DNA of 46,161 nucleotides from RGIG9115 sp045648165. Its GTDB lineage: Bacteria; Bacillota; Clostridia; UBA1381. The notes under the pieces are model-generated. The model had not been told where the DNA came from. It saw nothing but the letters and a program-made list of their open reading frames with translations, and searched no databases. This document shows, one piece after another, positions 15,360-22,301 of this stretch; position 1 is the stretch's first letter, and every line of letters begins with the position of its first letter. The stretch lies in the NCBI GenBank assembly GCA_045648165.1, contig JAZRNL010000041.1:1-46161 (forward strand), written 5' to 3'. The position numbers were made by a program, and so were the translations under genes.

Positions 15360-16322
15360 TTAAATTAATCCCATAAATAAAACTTCCCGTACATCCTCCT
15401 CCGAAATCAGTATATCATTTATCGAGGTTTGTATATGGCTTCGGTTTTTGCAGCCCAGTATGGGTATTGTAACAAAAGCGGTATTTGAGCAAAGAACTGC
15501 CGAAACTATCTCTGTGACGGTGCAGTTATATTTTCCGCTGAGTTTTCTAAGCACCTCAAAAATTTTACGGCTTTGCTCGTTGTCGTAGCGTTCCGAAGCT
15601 TTGGGGCTCAAGGGAGAGCCTGCGTCAAGCTTTGAAAAATATCCTTTGGACTGCGCCGAGAAAGCAAAAACATTAATATTTTCATTTTTGTAAAAGTCAA
15701 AGCTTTCCTTGTCCATAATAGATAGGGTGGGGTCTATCAGGTGGGTGTTGGGACGGGCAAGCCCAAACTGAATCTGGCTTGAGGTAACGGGTGCAAGATT
15801 ATGCTCTGTACAATATTCAGCCGCTTCCTTTATCCGCTTGGGGCTCCAGTTTGAAAGACCTATGCTTCTTGTTTTCCCATCCTTTACAAGCTTATTGAGA
15901 GTTTCCATTATGGGAGCCACGGGCAGGCTCTCATCATCACGGTGGAGAAAGTATATATCCACATAATCTGTACTTAAATTTAAAAGACTCTTTTCAATAT
16001 CTGATAAAATTTCCTTTTCCGAAAGCCGTGAAATATTCATATTATCCATAGGGGGATGTCCGCCCTTTGTGGATATGACGAGGTCCTGTCGGTTTCCTCT
16101 GTCTTTAAGCCATCTGCCGATTATTTTTTCGCTCCGGCTTTTTTCTCCCGGCGCCCAGTCGTTATAGGAGAGGGCGGTGTCGATAAGGGTTCCGCCGGCT
16201 TCAGTAAAGGCGTCCAGTACCTCCCGTGAAATTTCCTCCGTCATGGGCTCACCCATAGAGTCTGTTCCGAGGGCTATGTTGCTCACCTCTATATCTGTTC
16301 CTTTTAAATTTATATACTTCAT
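15360..16322 (-). CDS. aldo/keto reductase
   Basis: NAD(P)H-dependent oxidoreductase of the AKR superfamily, 320 aa. The catalytic tetrad is visible as D48 and Y53 (LIDTALSYNDW), K86 (ISTKGG) and H127 (YFLHRDD). IGLSNWSPKRIKEA is the conserved barrel strand, and the C-terminal IPILGCKNRSHI replaces the usual PIPG motif. A stop codon and about 120 non-coding bases separate it from the pgk promoter, so it is a separate unit. AAAGGAACAAATAA precedes the ATG. Substrate unknown. Confidence 0.88.
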   Translation of the reverse strand: MKYINLKGTDIEVSNIALGTDSMGEPMTEEISREVLDAFTEAGGTLIDTALSYNDWAPGEKSRSEKIIGRWLKDRGNRQDLVISTKGGHPPMDNMNISRLSEKEILSDIEKSLLNLSTDYVDIYFLHRDDESLPVAPIMETLNKLVKDGKTRSIGLSNWSPKRIKEAAEYCTEHNLAPVTSSQIQFGLARPNTHLIDPTLSIMDKESFDFYKNENINVFAFSAQSKGYFSKLDAGSPLSPKASERYDNEQSRKIFEVLRKLSGKYNCTVTEIVSAVLCSNTAFVTIPILGCKNRSHIQTSINDILISEEDVREVLFMGLI

Positions 16323-16726
16323 TTATTTGTTCCTTTCCTTATTTATAACTCCATATGTGAAAGGTCGTAAAAGCCGCATATGTGTGCTATTTCAATTTTT
16401 AAATATTATATCATAACGAGTAGTATAAAACAAGTACAGAAGCAGATTTTTTATAAATGCATTTGCTACGTATGACTTGTTGTCGATATGGTGGTTAATA
16501 CGAGGTTTGCTGAAGAGTTGCTCGGTTATGACTTCCCGGGCTCTGTTAAGAGTATAATCAAGGTGCAATGGGATGTGCCTGTTTTTGCACCTGATTTTCT
16601 ATATAATAGGCGTGGTGATTAGTGCAACATCCTATTTGCATGTCGCTTTTTTGTACTAAAGTGATAAATCGTTACAGTGATAAATTGATAAAAGTTATAC
16701 AATATGTCGGAAAGTGTTTTTACGTC
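16323..16726. other. 404-bp gap upstream of the ABC transporter, with a possible gene remnant
   Basis: The gap holds a 44-codon plus-strand reading frame at 16488-16622 (MVVNTRFAEELLGYDFPGSV...). It has a protein-like composition but no Shine-Dalgarno site and no family I recognise; it may be a pseudogene fragment. An inverted repeat AGGTGCAA...TTGCACCT spans about 16560-16592. The direct repeat GTGATAAAT occurs at about 16670 and 16688, shortly before the promoter. Confidence 0.3.
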
Positions 16727-16755
16727 TTGACTTTAATGTGGTAAAGTGTTAAAAT
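16727..16755 (+). promoter_or_regulatory. promoter of the amino-acid ABC operon
   Basis: TTGACT at 16727-16732, a 17 bp spacer and TAAAAT at 16750-16755. Tandem GTGATAAA repeats about 40-60 bases upstream could be regulator sites. Confidence 0.75.
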
Positions 16756-16795
16756 GCAACCATAATAATTTGTTACACGAAAGGAAGTAATTAAA

Positions 16796-17587
16796 ATGAA
16801 AAAGTTTTTATCAATTATTCTCGCAGGTATGATGGCAGTTGCGATGACAGCTTGTACATCAGCTCCTACAACAGACACTGCTGCTGAAACAGATATGGAT
16901 TATATCAACGGCAAAGAAAAAATGGTTATAGGTTACACAATTTATGAGCCTATGAACTATGAAGAAGACGGCAAACTCACAGGCTTCGACACAGAGTTTG
17001 CAGAAGCAGTTTGTGAAAAGCTTGGTGTAGAACCTGAATTTGTTGTAATCGACTGGGACAACAAGTTCCTCGAGCTCGAATCAAAGAGCATTGACTGTAT
17101 TTGGAACGGTATGACAATCACAGAGGAAGCTAAGCTTAATGCATCAGTTTCTGATCCCTATGTTAAAAATGCACAGGTTGTAGTAGTTAAGGCTGATAAG
17201 GTTGCAGACATCAAGTCAGTTGAAGACCTCAAGGGTCTCAGCTTCGCAGCAGAAGCAGGTTCAGCAGGTGAAGCTGCAATCAAGGATAACGGACTTGACG
17301 AAAAGTACGTTGCGGCATCAGCTCAGACAGATGCGCTTCTCGAAGTAATGAGCGGTTCAGCAGATGCTTGTGTAATCGATATCACAATGGCAAATGCTAT
17401 GACAGGCGAAGGAACAAGCTACGAATCACTCGCTTCTGCAATTGAGCTTACAACAGAAGAATATGGTATCGCATTCAGAAAAGATTCTGATGTGACAGCA
17501 AAGGTTAACGAAATCATAGACGGACTCGTTGCAGACGGTACTCTTCCGGCACTTGCTGAAAAGTACAATCTTACACTTGCTGAATAA
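16796..17587 (+). CDS. polar amino-acid ABC transporter substrate-binding lipoprotein
   Basis: Extracellular solute-binding protein, family 3, 263 aa. A lipoprotein signal peptide (MKKFLSIILAGMMAVAMTAC) ends in the lipobox with Cys20 as the anchoring residue. The mature part has the type 3 features GYTIYEPMNYEEDGKLTGFD and the aspartate-rich CVIDITMANAM hinge region. The ATG follows AAAGGAAG. A stable hairpin follows the gene, then the permease and ATPase genes, giving the usual high-SBP expression layout. Ligand is likely an L-amino acid; cystine/glutamine-type specificity cannot be told apart here. Confidence 0.92.
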   Translation: MKKFLSIILAGMMAVAMTACTSAPTTDTAAETDMDYINGKEKMVIGYTIYEPMNYEEDGKLTGFDTEFAEAVCEKLGVEPEFVVIDWDNKFLELESKSIDCIWNGMTITEEAKLNASVSDPYVKNAQVVVVKADKVADIKSVEDLKGLSFAAEAGSAGEAAIKDNGLDEKYVAASAQTDALLEVMSGSADACVIDITMANAMTGEGTSYESLASAIELTTEEYGIAFRKDSDVTAKVNEIIDGLVADGTLPALAEKYNLTLAE

Positions 17588-17606
17588 TATAGTTTGTAGA
17601 TTGTGA

Positions 17607-17636
17607 AAAGGGACTGTTGCTTGCAACAGCCCCTTT
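17607..17636 (+). other. intercistronic hairpin after the binding-protein gene
   Basis: AAAGGG-a-CTGTTGC-TT-GCAACAG-c-CCCTTT, a 13-bp stem with one mismatch and followed by only a short U stretch. It would stabilise the upstream mRNA or partly terminate, giving more binding protein than permease. Confidence 0.65.
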
Positions 17637-17665
17637 ATAGTGATATGGAAAGGTAATATATACAT

Positions 17666-18379
17666 ATGGGTGTTTCTTTTACAGAAGTAAACCTCAGCTT
17701 ATTGCAGGGGTTTGGTACAACTCTTAAAATATTTGCACTTACCCTGCTTTTTGCTTTGCCTCTTGGGCTTATTATAAGCTTTGGCTCAATGAGCAAATTC
17801 AAACCCTTAAAATGGGTTATAAAGGGTTTTATATGGATTATCAGAGGAACGCCTCTGATGCTTCAGCTTATTGTAATTTACTACGGCCCCGGGCTCCTTG
17901 GAAATATGGCGGAAAGAGTAATTGCAGGCGGTACGCTGAACCCATTTATACAATGGATTTCCACATGGACTGTTCCCGAAAGGTTTTTTGCGGTTATAGT
18001 GGCGTGTGTTATAAACTATGCATGTTATTTCTCCGAAATCTACCGCGGTGGTATAGAAAGCATTTCAAAGGGGCAGTATGAGGCAGGTCAGGTTCTTGGT
18101 ATGACTAAGGTGCAGATTTTCTTCAAGGTGGTTCTTCTCCAGGTTGTGAAACGGATTGTACCTCCTATGAGCAATGAAATTATCACCCTTGTAAAAGATA
18201 CCTCCCTTGCACGTATCATAATGGTTTATGAAATAATCTGGAATGCCCAGAAGTTTATAAAAAGTGACGGCTTGTTGTGGCCTTTGTTCTACACAGCCGT
18301 GTTCTATCTTGTGTTCTGCGGAGTGCTTACTCTTCTTTTCGGATATATAGAAAAGAAGCTGAGCTATTTCCGAAGCTGA
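17666..18379 (+). CDS. amino-acid ABC transporter permease (HisM/GlnP family)
   Basis: Inner-membrane subunit, 237 aa, with about five spans. RGTPLMLQLIVIYYG is the conserved N-terminal block and EAGQVLGMTKVQIFFKVVLLQ is the EAA loop that docks the ATPase, followed by PPMSNEIITLVKDTSLA, the family hallmark. GAAAGGTAATATATAC precedes the ATG. The ATPase gene follows after 16 bases with AGGGGGAGG upstream. Only one permease gene is present, so it probably works as a homodimer. Confidence 0.93.
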   Translation: MGVSFTEVNLSLLQGFGTTLKIFALTLLFALPLGLIISFGSMSKFKPLKWVIKGFIWIIRGTPLMLQLIVIYYGPGLLGNMAERVIAGGTLNPFIQWISTWTVPERFFAVIVACVINYACYFSEIYRGGIESISKGQYEAGQVLGMTKVQIFFKVVLLQVVKRIVPPMSNEIITLVKDTSLARIIMVYEIIWNAQKFIKSDGLLWPLFYTAVFYLVFCGVLTLLFGYIEKKLSYFRS

Positions 18380-18395
18380 CAGGGGGAGGTGCGCT

Positions 18396-19181
18396 ATGTC
18401 AATACTGGAAGTTAAAAATATCTGCAAAAACTTTGGTGATTTCAAGGTTTTAAAGGGAATAGACTTTTCTATGGAACAAGGTGAGGTTATTTCGATTATC
18501 GGCTCTTCCGGAAGCGGAAAAACAACACTTCTCCGTTGTATCAATTTTCTTGAAACTGCCGATAAAGGTCAGATTCTTGTAGACGGGAACGTAATTTTTG
18601 ATGCAGAGAATAAAGAGCACCTGAGCCCTAAGGCTCTCAGAAAATGTCAGCTCTATTTCGGACTTGTTTTTCAGTCATTTAATCTGTTTCCCCAGTATAA
18701 TGTGCTTCAGAATGTAACTCTTGCGCCTATGCTCCTTGCAAAAGAGCGCCCCGATTACAAGCAGAACAAGCACGAAATAGCAGAGGAAATAAAACGGGAG
18801 GCAATTGCTCTTTTAACCCGTGTAGGACTTGCCGAAAAGCTGGATAGCTATCCTTGCGAGCTTTCAGGCGGTCAGCAGCAACGTGTTTCCATAGCACGTG
18901 CTCTTGCCATGAAGCCTAAAATTCTCTTTTTTGATGAGCCTACATCAGCTCTTGACCCTGAACTTACAGGGGAAATTCTCAAGGTTATAAAAGACCTTTC
19001 AAGTCAGAACATAACAATGGTTATCGTAACTCACGAGATAGAGTTTGCCAAGCACGTATCTGACCGCATCATATTTATGGACGGCGGTGTTGTTGCCGAG
19101 CAAGGCACCCCGGAGCAGGTTCTTGACAATCCTCAGAACGACCGAACCCGATCATTCTTAAGTAAGCTAATAGAAAGGTGA
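18396..19181 (+). CDS. amino-acid ABC transporter ATP-binding protein
   Basis: ATPase subunit driving the importer, 261 aa. Walker A is GSSGSGKTT (36-44), then a Q-loop (GLVFQSFNLFPQYNV), the signature LSGGQQQR, Walker B ILFFDEPTSALDP and the H-loop VTHE. It belongs to the GlnQ/HisP type. A TrpR-like gene follows after six bases with GAAAGGTG at the junction, so the operon has a regulatory gene as its last member. Confidence 0.94.
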   Translation: MSILEVKNICKNFGDFKVLKGIDFSMEQGEVISIIGSSGSGKTTLLRCINFLETADKGQILVDGNVIFDAENKEHLSPKALRKCQLYFGLVFQSFNLFPQYNVLQNVTLAPMLLAKERPDYKQNKHEIAEEIKREAIALLTRVGLAEKLDSYPCELSGGQQQRVSIARALAMKPKILFFDEPTSALDPELTGEILKVIKDLSSQNITMVIVTHEIEFAKHVSDRIIFMDGGVVAEQGTPEQVLDNPQNDRTRSFLSKLIER

Positions 19182-19187
19182 TTTAAT

Positions 19188-19469
19188 ATGACATTGAAAA
19201 ATGAAGAAACAAAACAACTTTTTGATGCCATACTCTCTTTAAAAACTCACGACGACTGCGCCAAGTTTTTTGAAGATATATGCACCATCAAAGAGCTTCA
19301 ATCCATGGCGCAACGCCTGGAGGTAGCAGATTTGCTCAGACAAAAGAAAACCTTTGCCGAAATAGTATCGGAAACGGGGGCGTCCACAGCTACAATTTCC
19401 CGTGTTAACAAATGCTTGATGTATGGGCCGGGAGGCTATCGCTTAGTATTAGATATTATTAAAGATTGA
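19188..19469 (+). CDS. yerC: YerC/YecD family TrpR-related DNA-binding protein
   Basis: 93-aa all-helical protein of the TrpR-like YerC/YecD family, with QSMAQRLEVADLLRQKK and the helix-turn-helix TFAEIVSETGASTATISRVN (about residues 55-75). Relatives of TrpR bind DNA with an amino acid as co-repressor, but I do not know that this family does. Its position six bases after the amino-acid transporter ATPase suggests a link to that operon, possibly autoregulation. The length is typical of the family. No terminator of classical form follows; a large structured element begins two bases later. Confidence 0.85.
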   Translation: MTLKNEETKQLFDAILSLKTHDDCAKFFEDICTIKELQSMAQRLEVADLLRQKKTFAEIVSETGASTATISRVNKCLMYGPGGYRLVLDIIKD

Positions 19470-19470
19470 G

Positions 19471-19659
19471 TACCGAAATCTCTGACGGCACCTATTGAAC
19501 TCCCGCAAACTCGACGTATAAGAATACGCCTTCGTTTGCCTTACGGTGCTGTCCAAATTTAATATTTGGCAAACAGCACCTATGCGAAAACACTCCAAAT
19601 CTATGATTTGGCAAGAGTTGACCGCGTCGTGCAATATGCACTCGTCAGCTATTTCGGAG
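19471..19659. repeat. structured element bounded by imperfect inverted repeats
   Basis: The ends CCGAAATCTCTGACG and CGTCAGCTATTTCGG are inverted repeats (13 of 15 matched). Inside are a GCACC...GGTGC stem around GCAAAC...GTTTGC and CGTAT-AAGA-ATACG; then GGTGCTGT...ACAGCACC around CCAAAT...ATTTGG; then a second CCAAAT-CTATG-ATTTGG hairpin; then GTGC-AATAT-GCAC. It fills the gap between yerC and the GT-C gene. It could be a MITE-like repeat or a structured RNA; one module also occurs at 12945-13031. Confidence 0.6.
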
Positions 19660-19688
19660 TTAATTAATAATTATAGGAGGTCATGGAT

Positions 19689-21677
19689 ATGAAAAAAGCT
19701 ATTGCCGTTCCTTTTCTCGGTATACCTGTGCTTTTGTTTCTTTTATCCCGTATGACTTCCTTTTTCAGTGAGGTTTGGGGTATAAAGCTTTTCCCGGCGC
19801 TGCAGGGTATCGCCTTGGCGGCAGGTGTTATACTCCTTTTTGTGTTCAGAAAGCAGATATATTCTTTCCTTGAAAAGTCTGCTTACGGCTTCGGCGGAAT
19901 TGCAGTTACTATTTATATTTTATCAACTCTTGTATGTTACAAATACAGAGGTGTTGTGTTAAATGGTGGCGCCCGGCAGACCGTTGACTGCATAATCGGC
20001 GGAGGTTTGCTCCTGGCATTGTTTATGCTCTTTTTTATGAAGGGTTCCGATTCGTTGCTCAAACGCATCCGAAAGCCGGGACGAGAGGGATGGATTTTCT
20101 TCCTTGCGGCGTTTGTTCTTCTTAATGTTCAGGCGATTGCTTACTCTTTATTTATGAAAAAAATCTTTGTGTGGGATAATGCGGGATACTTTGTAAGCGT
20201 ACACAAATTAAACGATTTATTTCCCTCGGCAGAGTATTTCAAGGCGGTGTACAACTCCGTTTTTGAAACGGATTACAATTATATAATCGCGCTTCCGGCA
20301 AGTATATTCTGTAAGCTTTTCGGGAAATCACGGCTTGTATTTATCATGTCTATAGTGAATTTTTATCTTCTGCCCCTTGTGATGCTGATTTACGGGGCAT
20401 CCCGGAGATTTTTCAAATCCTACGCTTGTGCAATAGCTGCAGTAGTAGGGCTTCCATATCTCATATTTGCCGCAAATACCGGCTTTATTGACGTAGGCGG
20501 CATAGTTTTTGCTTTTTTAGCGGCAGTGATATTTTTGTGGGGCGACGGAGAAGAAATGTGTGTTCTCTCCGGGGTATGCCTCGCTCTTTGCGTTCTTATG
20601 AGAAGGTGGTATTCCTTTTATGCAGTGAGCTTTATTATAACATCGGTTTTGTGGGGAGTGTCACACAAAAAAATCAGGGGCAGTCTGTATGTTACAGCTT
20701 CTTTTGCGTTTGTGCTCCTTTTCTTTGCCCAGCCTTTTGTAAGTGGTAAGCTTATGGCAGACTACAGTGATATGTACAGTGCATATGCCCTTGGAATGTG
20801 GACGGATATTAAGATATTTACAAGATATTATGGGATAGTTTTACCCTTGTGCCTGTCTGTTTGGGCAGTAATCAGCCAAATAAAGGCAAGGCTTAAAATA
20901 ACACCTCAGTTTTTTATGTGGCTTCAGGGAGTAATATGCTTTTTCCTCTTCACGGCACTGCAAACCCATGGTCAGCAGCACCTTGCTTTGTATGCACCGA
21001 TGTTCATTATACTCATTTTATCTGCCATTGGGGAACGTCCCCAAATGGCAAGGAAACGTCCCCAAATGGTACAAGCGGTGGTATGGGCTTTATGCATTAT
21101 GAGCGGTGTCAGTGTTTTAATTCCCCGGGAGCAGCCTAGGTCAATCGGCGAAATAAAAACTGCGGCAGTTTTCCCCGACTTTTCTATATATCCCCCCGCG
21201 GACGAAAATGCGGAAGGTTTTTTGGAAGTGACAGAGTATATGGACGGAGAAATAGGAAGGAAAGGTAAAACCGTATGCTTTCTTGCCTCATCTCTTGAAA
21301 TGAACTACGATACCTTGCGGAATGCAGAAATTTCTTTATCCGCTAAAAAGAAGCATAATATAGACAGGGAAAGCTATTATCTCACCATCGGTGATGTTGA
21401 TAAACGTGACGGACTTTCAGATAGTCTTTTTTTGGCAGACTATATTCTTGTGCCCTCAAAGCTTCAGATACACCTTGCCCCCGAGGAGCAAAGGGTTATC
21501 TCTGTGCCATACCGTCAGATTATAATGGGAGAGGGAATAGGCGAAGCCTACGAGAAACAACAAAAAAAATTTCATCTCCCATCAGGAGATGAAATATATC
21601 TTTACAAAAGAATAAGAGAAATCACCCCGGAAGAAATACAATCATTGAAAGCTGAAATTAAAAAATCGGGAAATTAG
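19689..21677 (+). CDS. large polytopic membrane protein, GT-C glycosyltransferase-like
   Basis: 662 aa with about twelve to thirteen membrane spans in the first 430-460 residues and a soluble C-terminal tail of about 200. An acidic residue in the first long extracytoplasmic loop (FVWDNAGYF, after the fourth span) is where GT-C enzymes such as ArnT/PMT carry their catalytic aspartate, so a lipid-sugar transferase is the best guess, not a firm call. Start: ATG at 19689, eight bases after AGGAGG; the ATG at 19683 is too close. A tandem 20-bp repeat at 21025-21070 is translated as RPQMARKRPQM near the end of the membrane part. No neighbouring cell-wall genes help assign it. Confidence 0.55.
   Translation: MKKAIAVPFLGIPVLLFLLSRMTSFFSEVWGIKLFPALQGIALAAGVILLFVFRKQIYSFLEKSAYGFGGIAVTIYILSTLVCYKYRGVVLNGGARQTVDCIIGGGLLLALFMLFFMKGSDSLLKRIRKPGREGWIFFLAAFVLLNVQAIAYSLFMKKIFVWDNAGYFVSVHKLNDLFPSAEYFKAVYNSVFETDYNYIIALPASIFCKLFGKSRLVFIMSIVNFYLLPLVMLIYGASRRFFKSYACAIAAVVGLPYLIFAANTGFIDVGGIVFAFLAAVIFLWGDGEEMCVLSGVCLALCVLMRRWYSFYAVSFIITSVLWGVSHKKIRGSLYVTASFAFVLLFFAQPFVSGKLMADYSDMYSAYALGMWTDIKIFTRYYGIVLPLCLSVWAVISQIKARLKITPQFFMWLQGVICFFLFTALQTHGQQHLALYAPMFIILILSAIGERPQMARKRPQMVQAVVWALCIMSGVSVLIPREQPRSIGEIKTAAVFPDFSIYPPADENAEGFLEVTEYMDGEIGRKGKTVCFLASSLEMNYDTLRNAEISLSAKKKHNIDRESYYLTIGDVDKRDGLSDSLFLADYILVPSKLQIHLAPEEQRVISVPYRQIIMGEGIGEAYEKQQKKFHLPSGDEIYLYKRIREITPEEIQSLKAEIKKSGN
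21025..21070 (+). repeat. tandem 20-bp direct repeat inside the GT-C-like gene
   Basis: GAACGTCCCCAAATGGCAAG is followed by GAAACGTCCCCAAATGGTAC, and CCATTGGGGA upstream is its partial inverse. It is in frame and encodes RPQM twice. It looks like a repeat element inserted in coding sequence. Confidence 0.6.
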
Positions 21678-21684
21678 AAAATAT

Positions 21685-22055
21685 TTATACATCAGCTGTG
21701 TCGCCTCTGAGCTTCATATACCTTGTGGGTGAAGCTCCGAAGAGGGCTTTGAAGCAACGTGTAAAATAGTTTGCATCGGGGAATCCGCACTCTGTGGCAA
21801 TGCTGCCGATGCTTGTTTTGTAGTCTTTATTTTGTTGTGAGCAACCTCTAAACGATATATTTTTAGATAGGTCATAGGAGAAAGTCCTGTGGCCTGTTTG
21901 AATTTGCGGCAAAAATGCGCAGGGATATACCCGAACGTGTCACACAACATTGTTATGTTTATATCCTGAGCGATATTTGTTACAAAATATTCAATAACCA
22001 TCTGAGTAAAACTATTGAGGGGACGTGTATTCAAATTCAGAAGCTCTTTTTCAAA
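21685..22055 (-). pseudogene. AraC-family regulator remnant, frameshifted and N-terminally truncated
   Basis: Two overlapping minus-strand frames together give an AraC DNA-binding domain. The upstream part (about 22055-21830) reads through NITMLCDTFGYIPAHFCRKF and TGLSPMTYLKIYRLEVAHN, the first helix-turn-helix. The rest continues in another frame as SIGSIATECGFPDANYFTRCF and the GASPTRYMKLR ending. A frameshift near 21815-21835 separates them. No ligand-binding N-terminal domain is present: upstream the frame meets a stop codon soon after, near 22060. A sequencing error could explain the shift but not the missing N-terminus. Confidence 0.75.
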
Positions 22056-22121
22056 ATTATACCCAATTCAGTACTTGTTATAGGAGTAGGCAGCAGAGGA
22101 AACAGTTCCCAAAAACTAAAT

Positions 22122-22172
22122 CTTATATAAATAGCCGGATGCTTTTAAAAAGTACCCGCCTATTTATATAAG
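22122..22172. other. 13-bp inverted repeat upstream of topA
   Basis: CTTATATAAATAG and CTATTTATATAAG are perfect arms around 25 bases containing CTTTTAAAAAG. It lies 25 bp before the topA -35 box and may be a terminator relic of the AraC pseudogene region or an operator. Confidence 0.5.
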
Positions 22173-22196
22173 AAGAAACAATCTTAAAAAAAACAG

Positions 22197-22225
22197 TTGA
22201 CAAGTCCGGATTTTTGTAGTATTTT
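22197..22225 (+). promoter_or_regulatory. promoter of topA
   Basis: TTGACA at 22197-22202, a 17 bp spacer and TATTTT at 22220-22225. The leader is about 70 bases. Confidence 0.65.
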
Positions 22226-22301
22226 AAGTATTAGATATTTTTTCATGGAATAGAATATATATTGTTAGCGAGGAAAGCTGAAAGGAGTTAACATTACTTA
22301 T

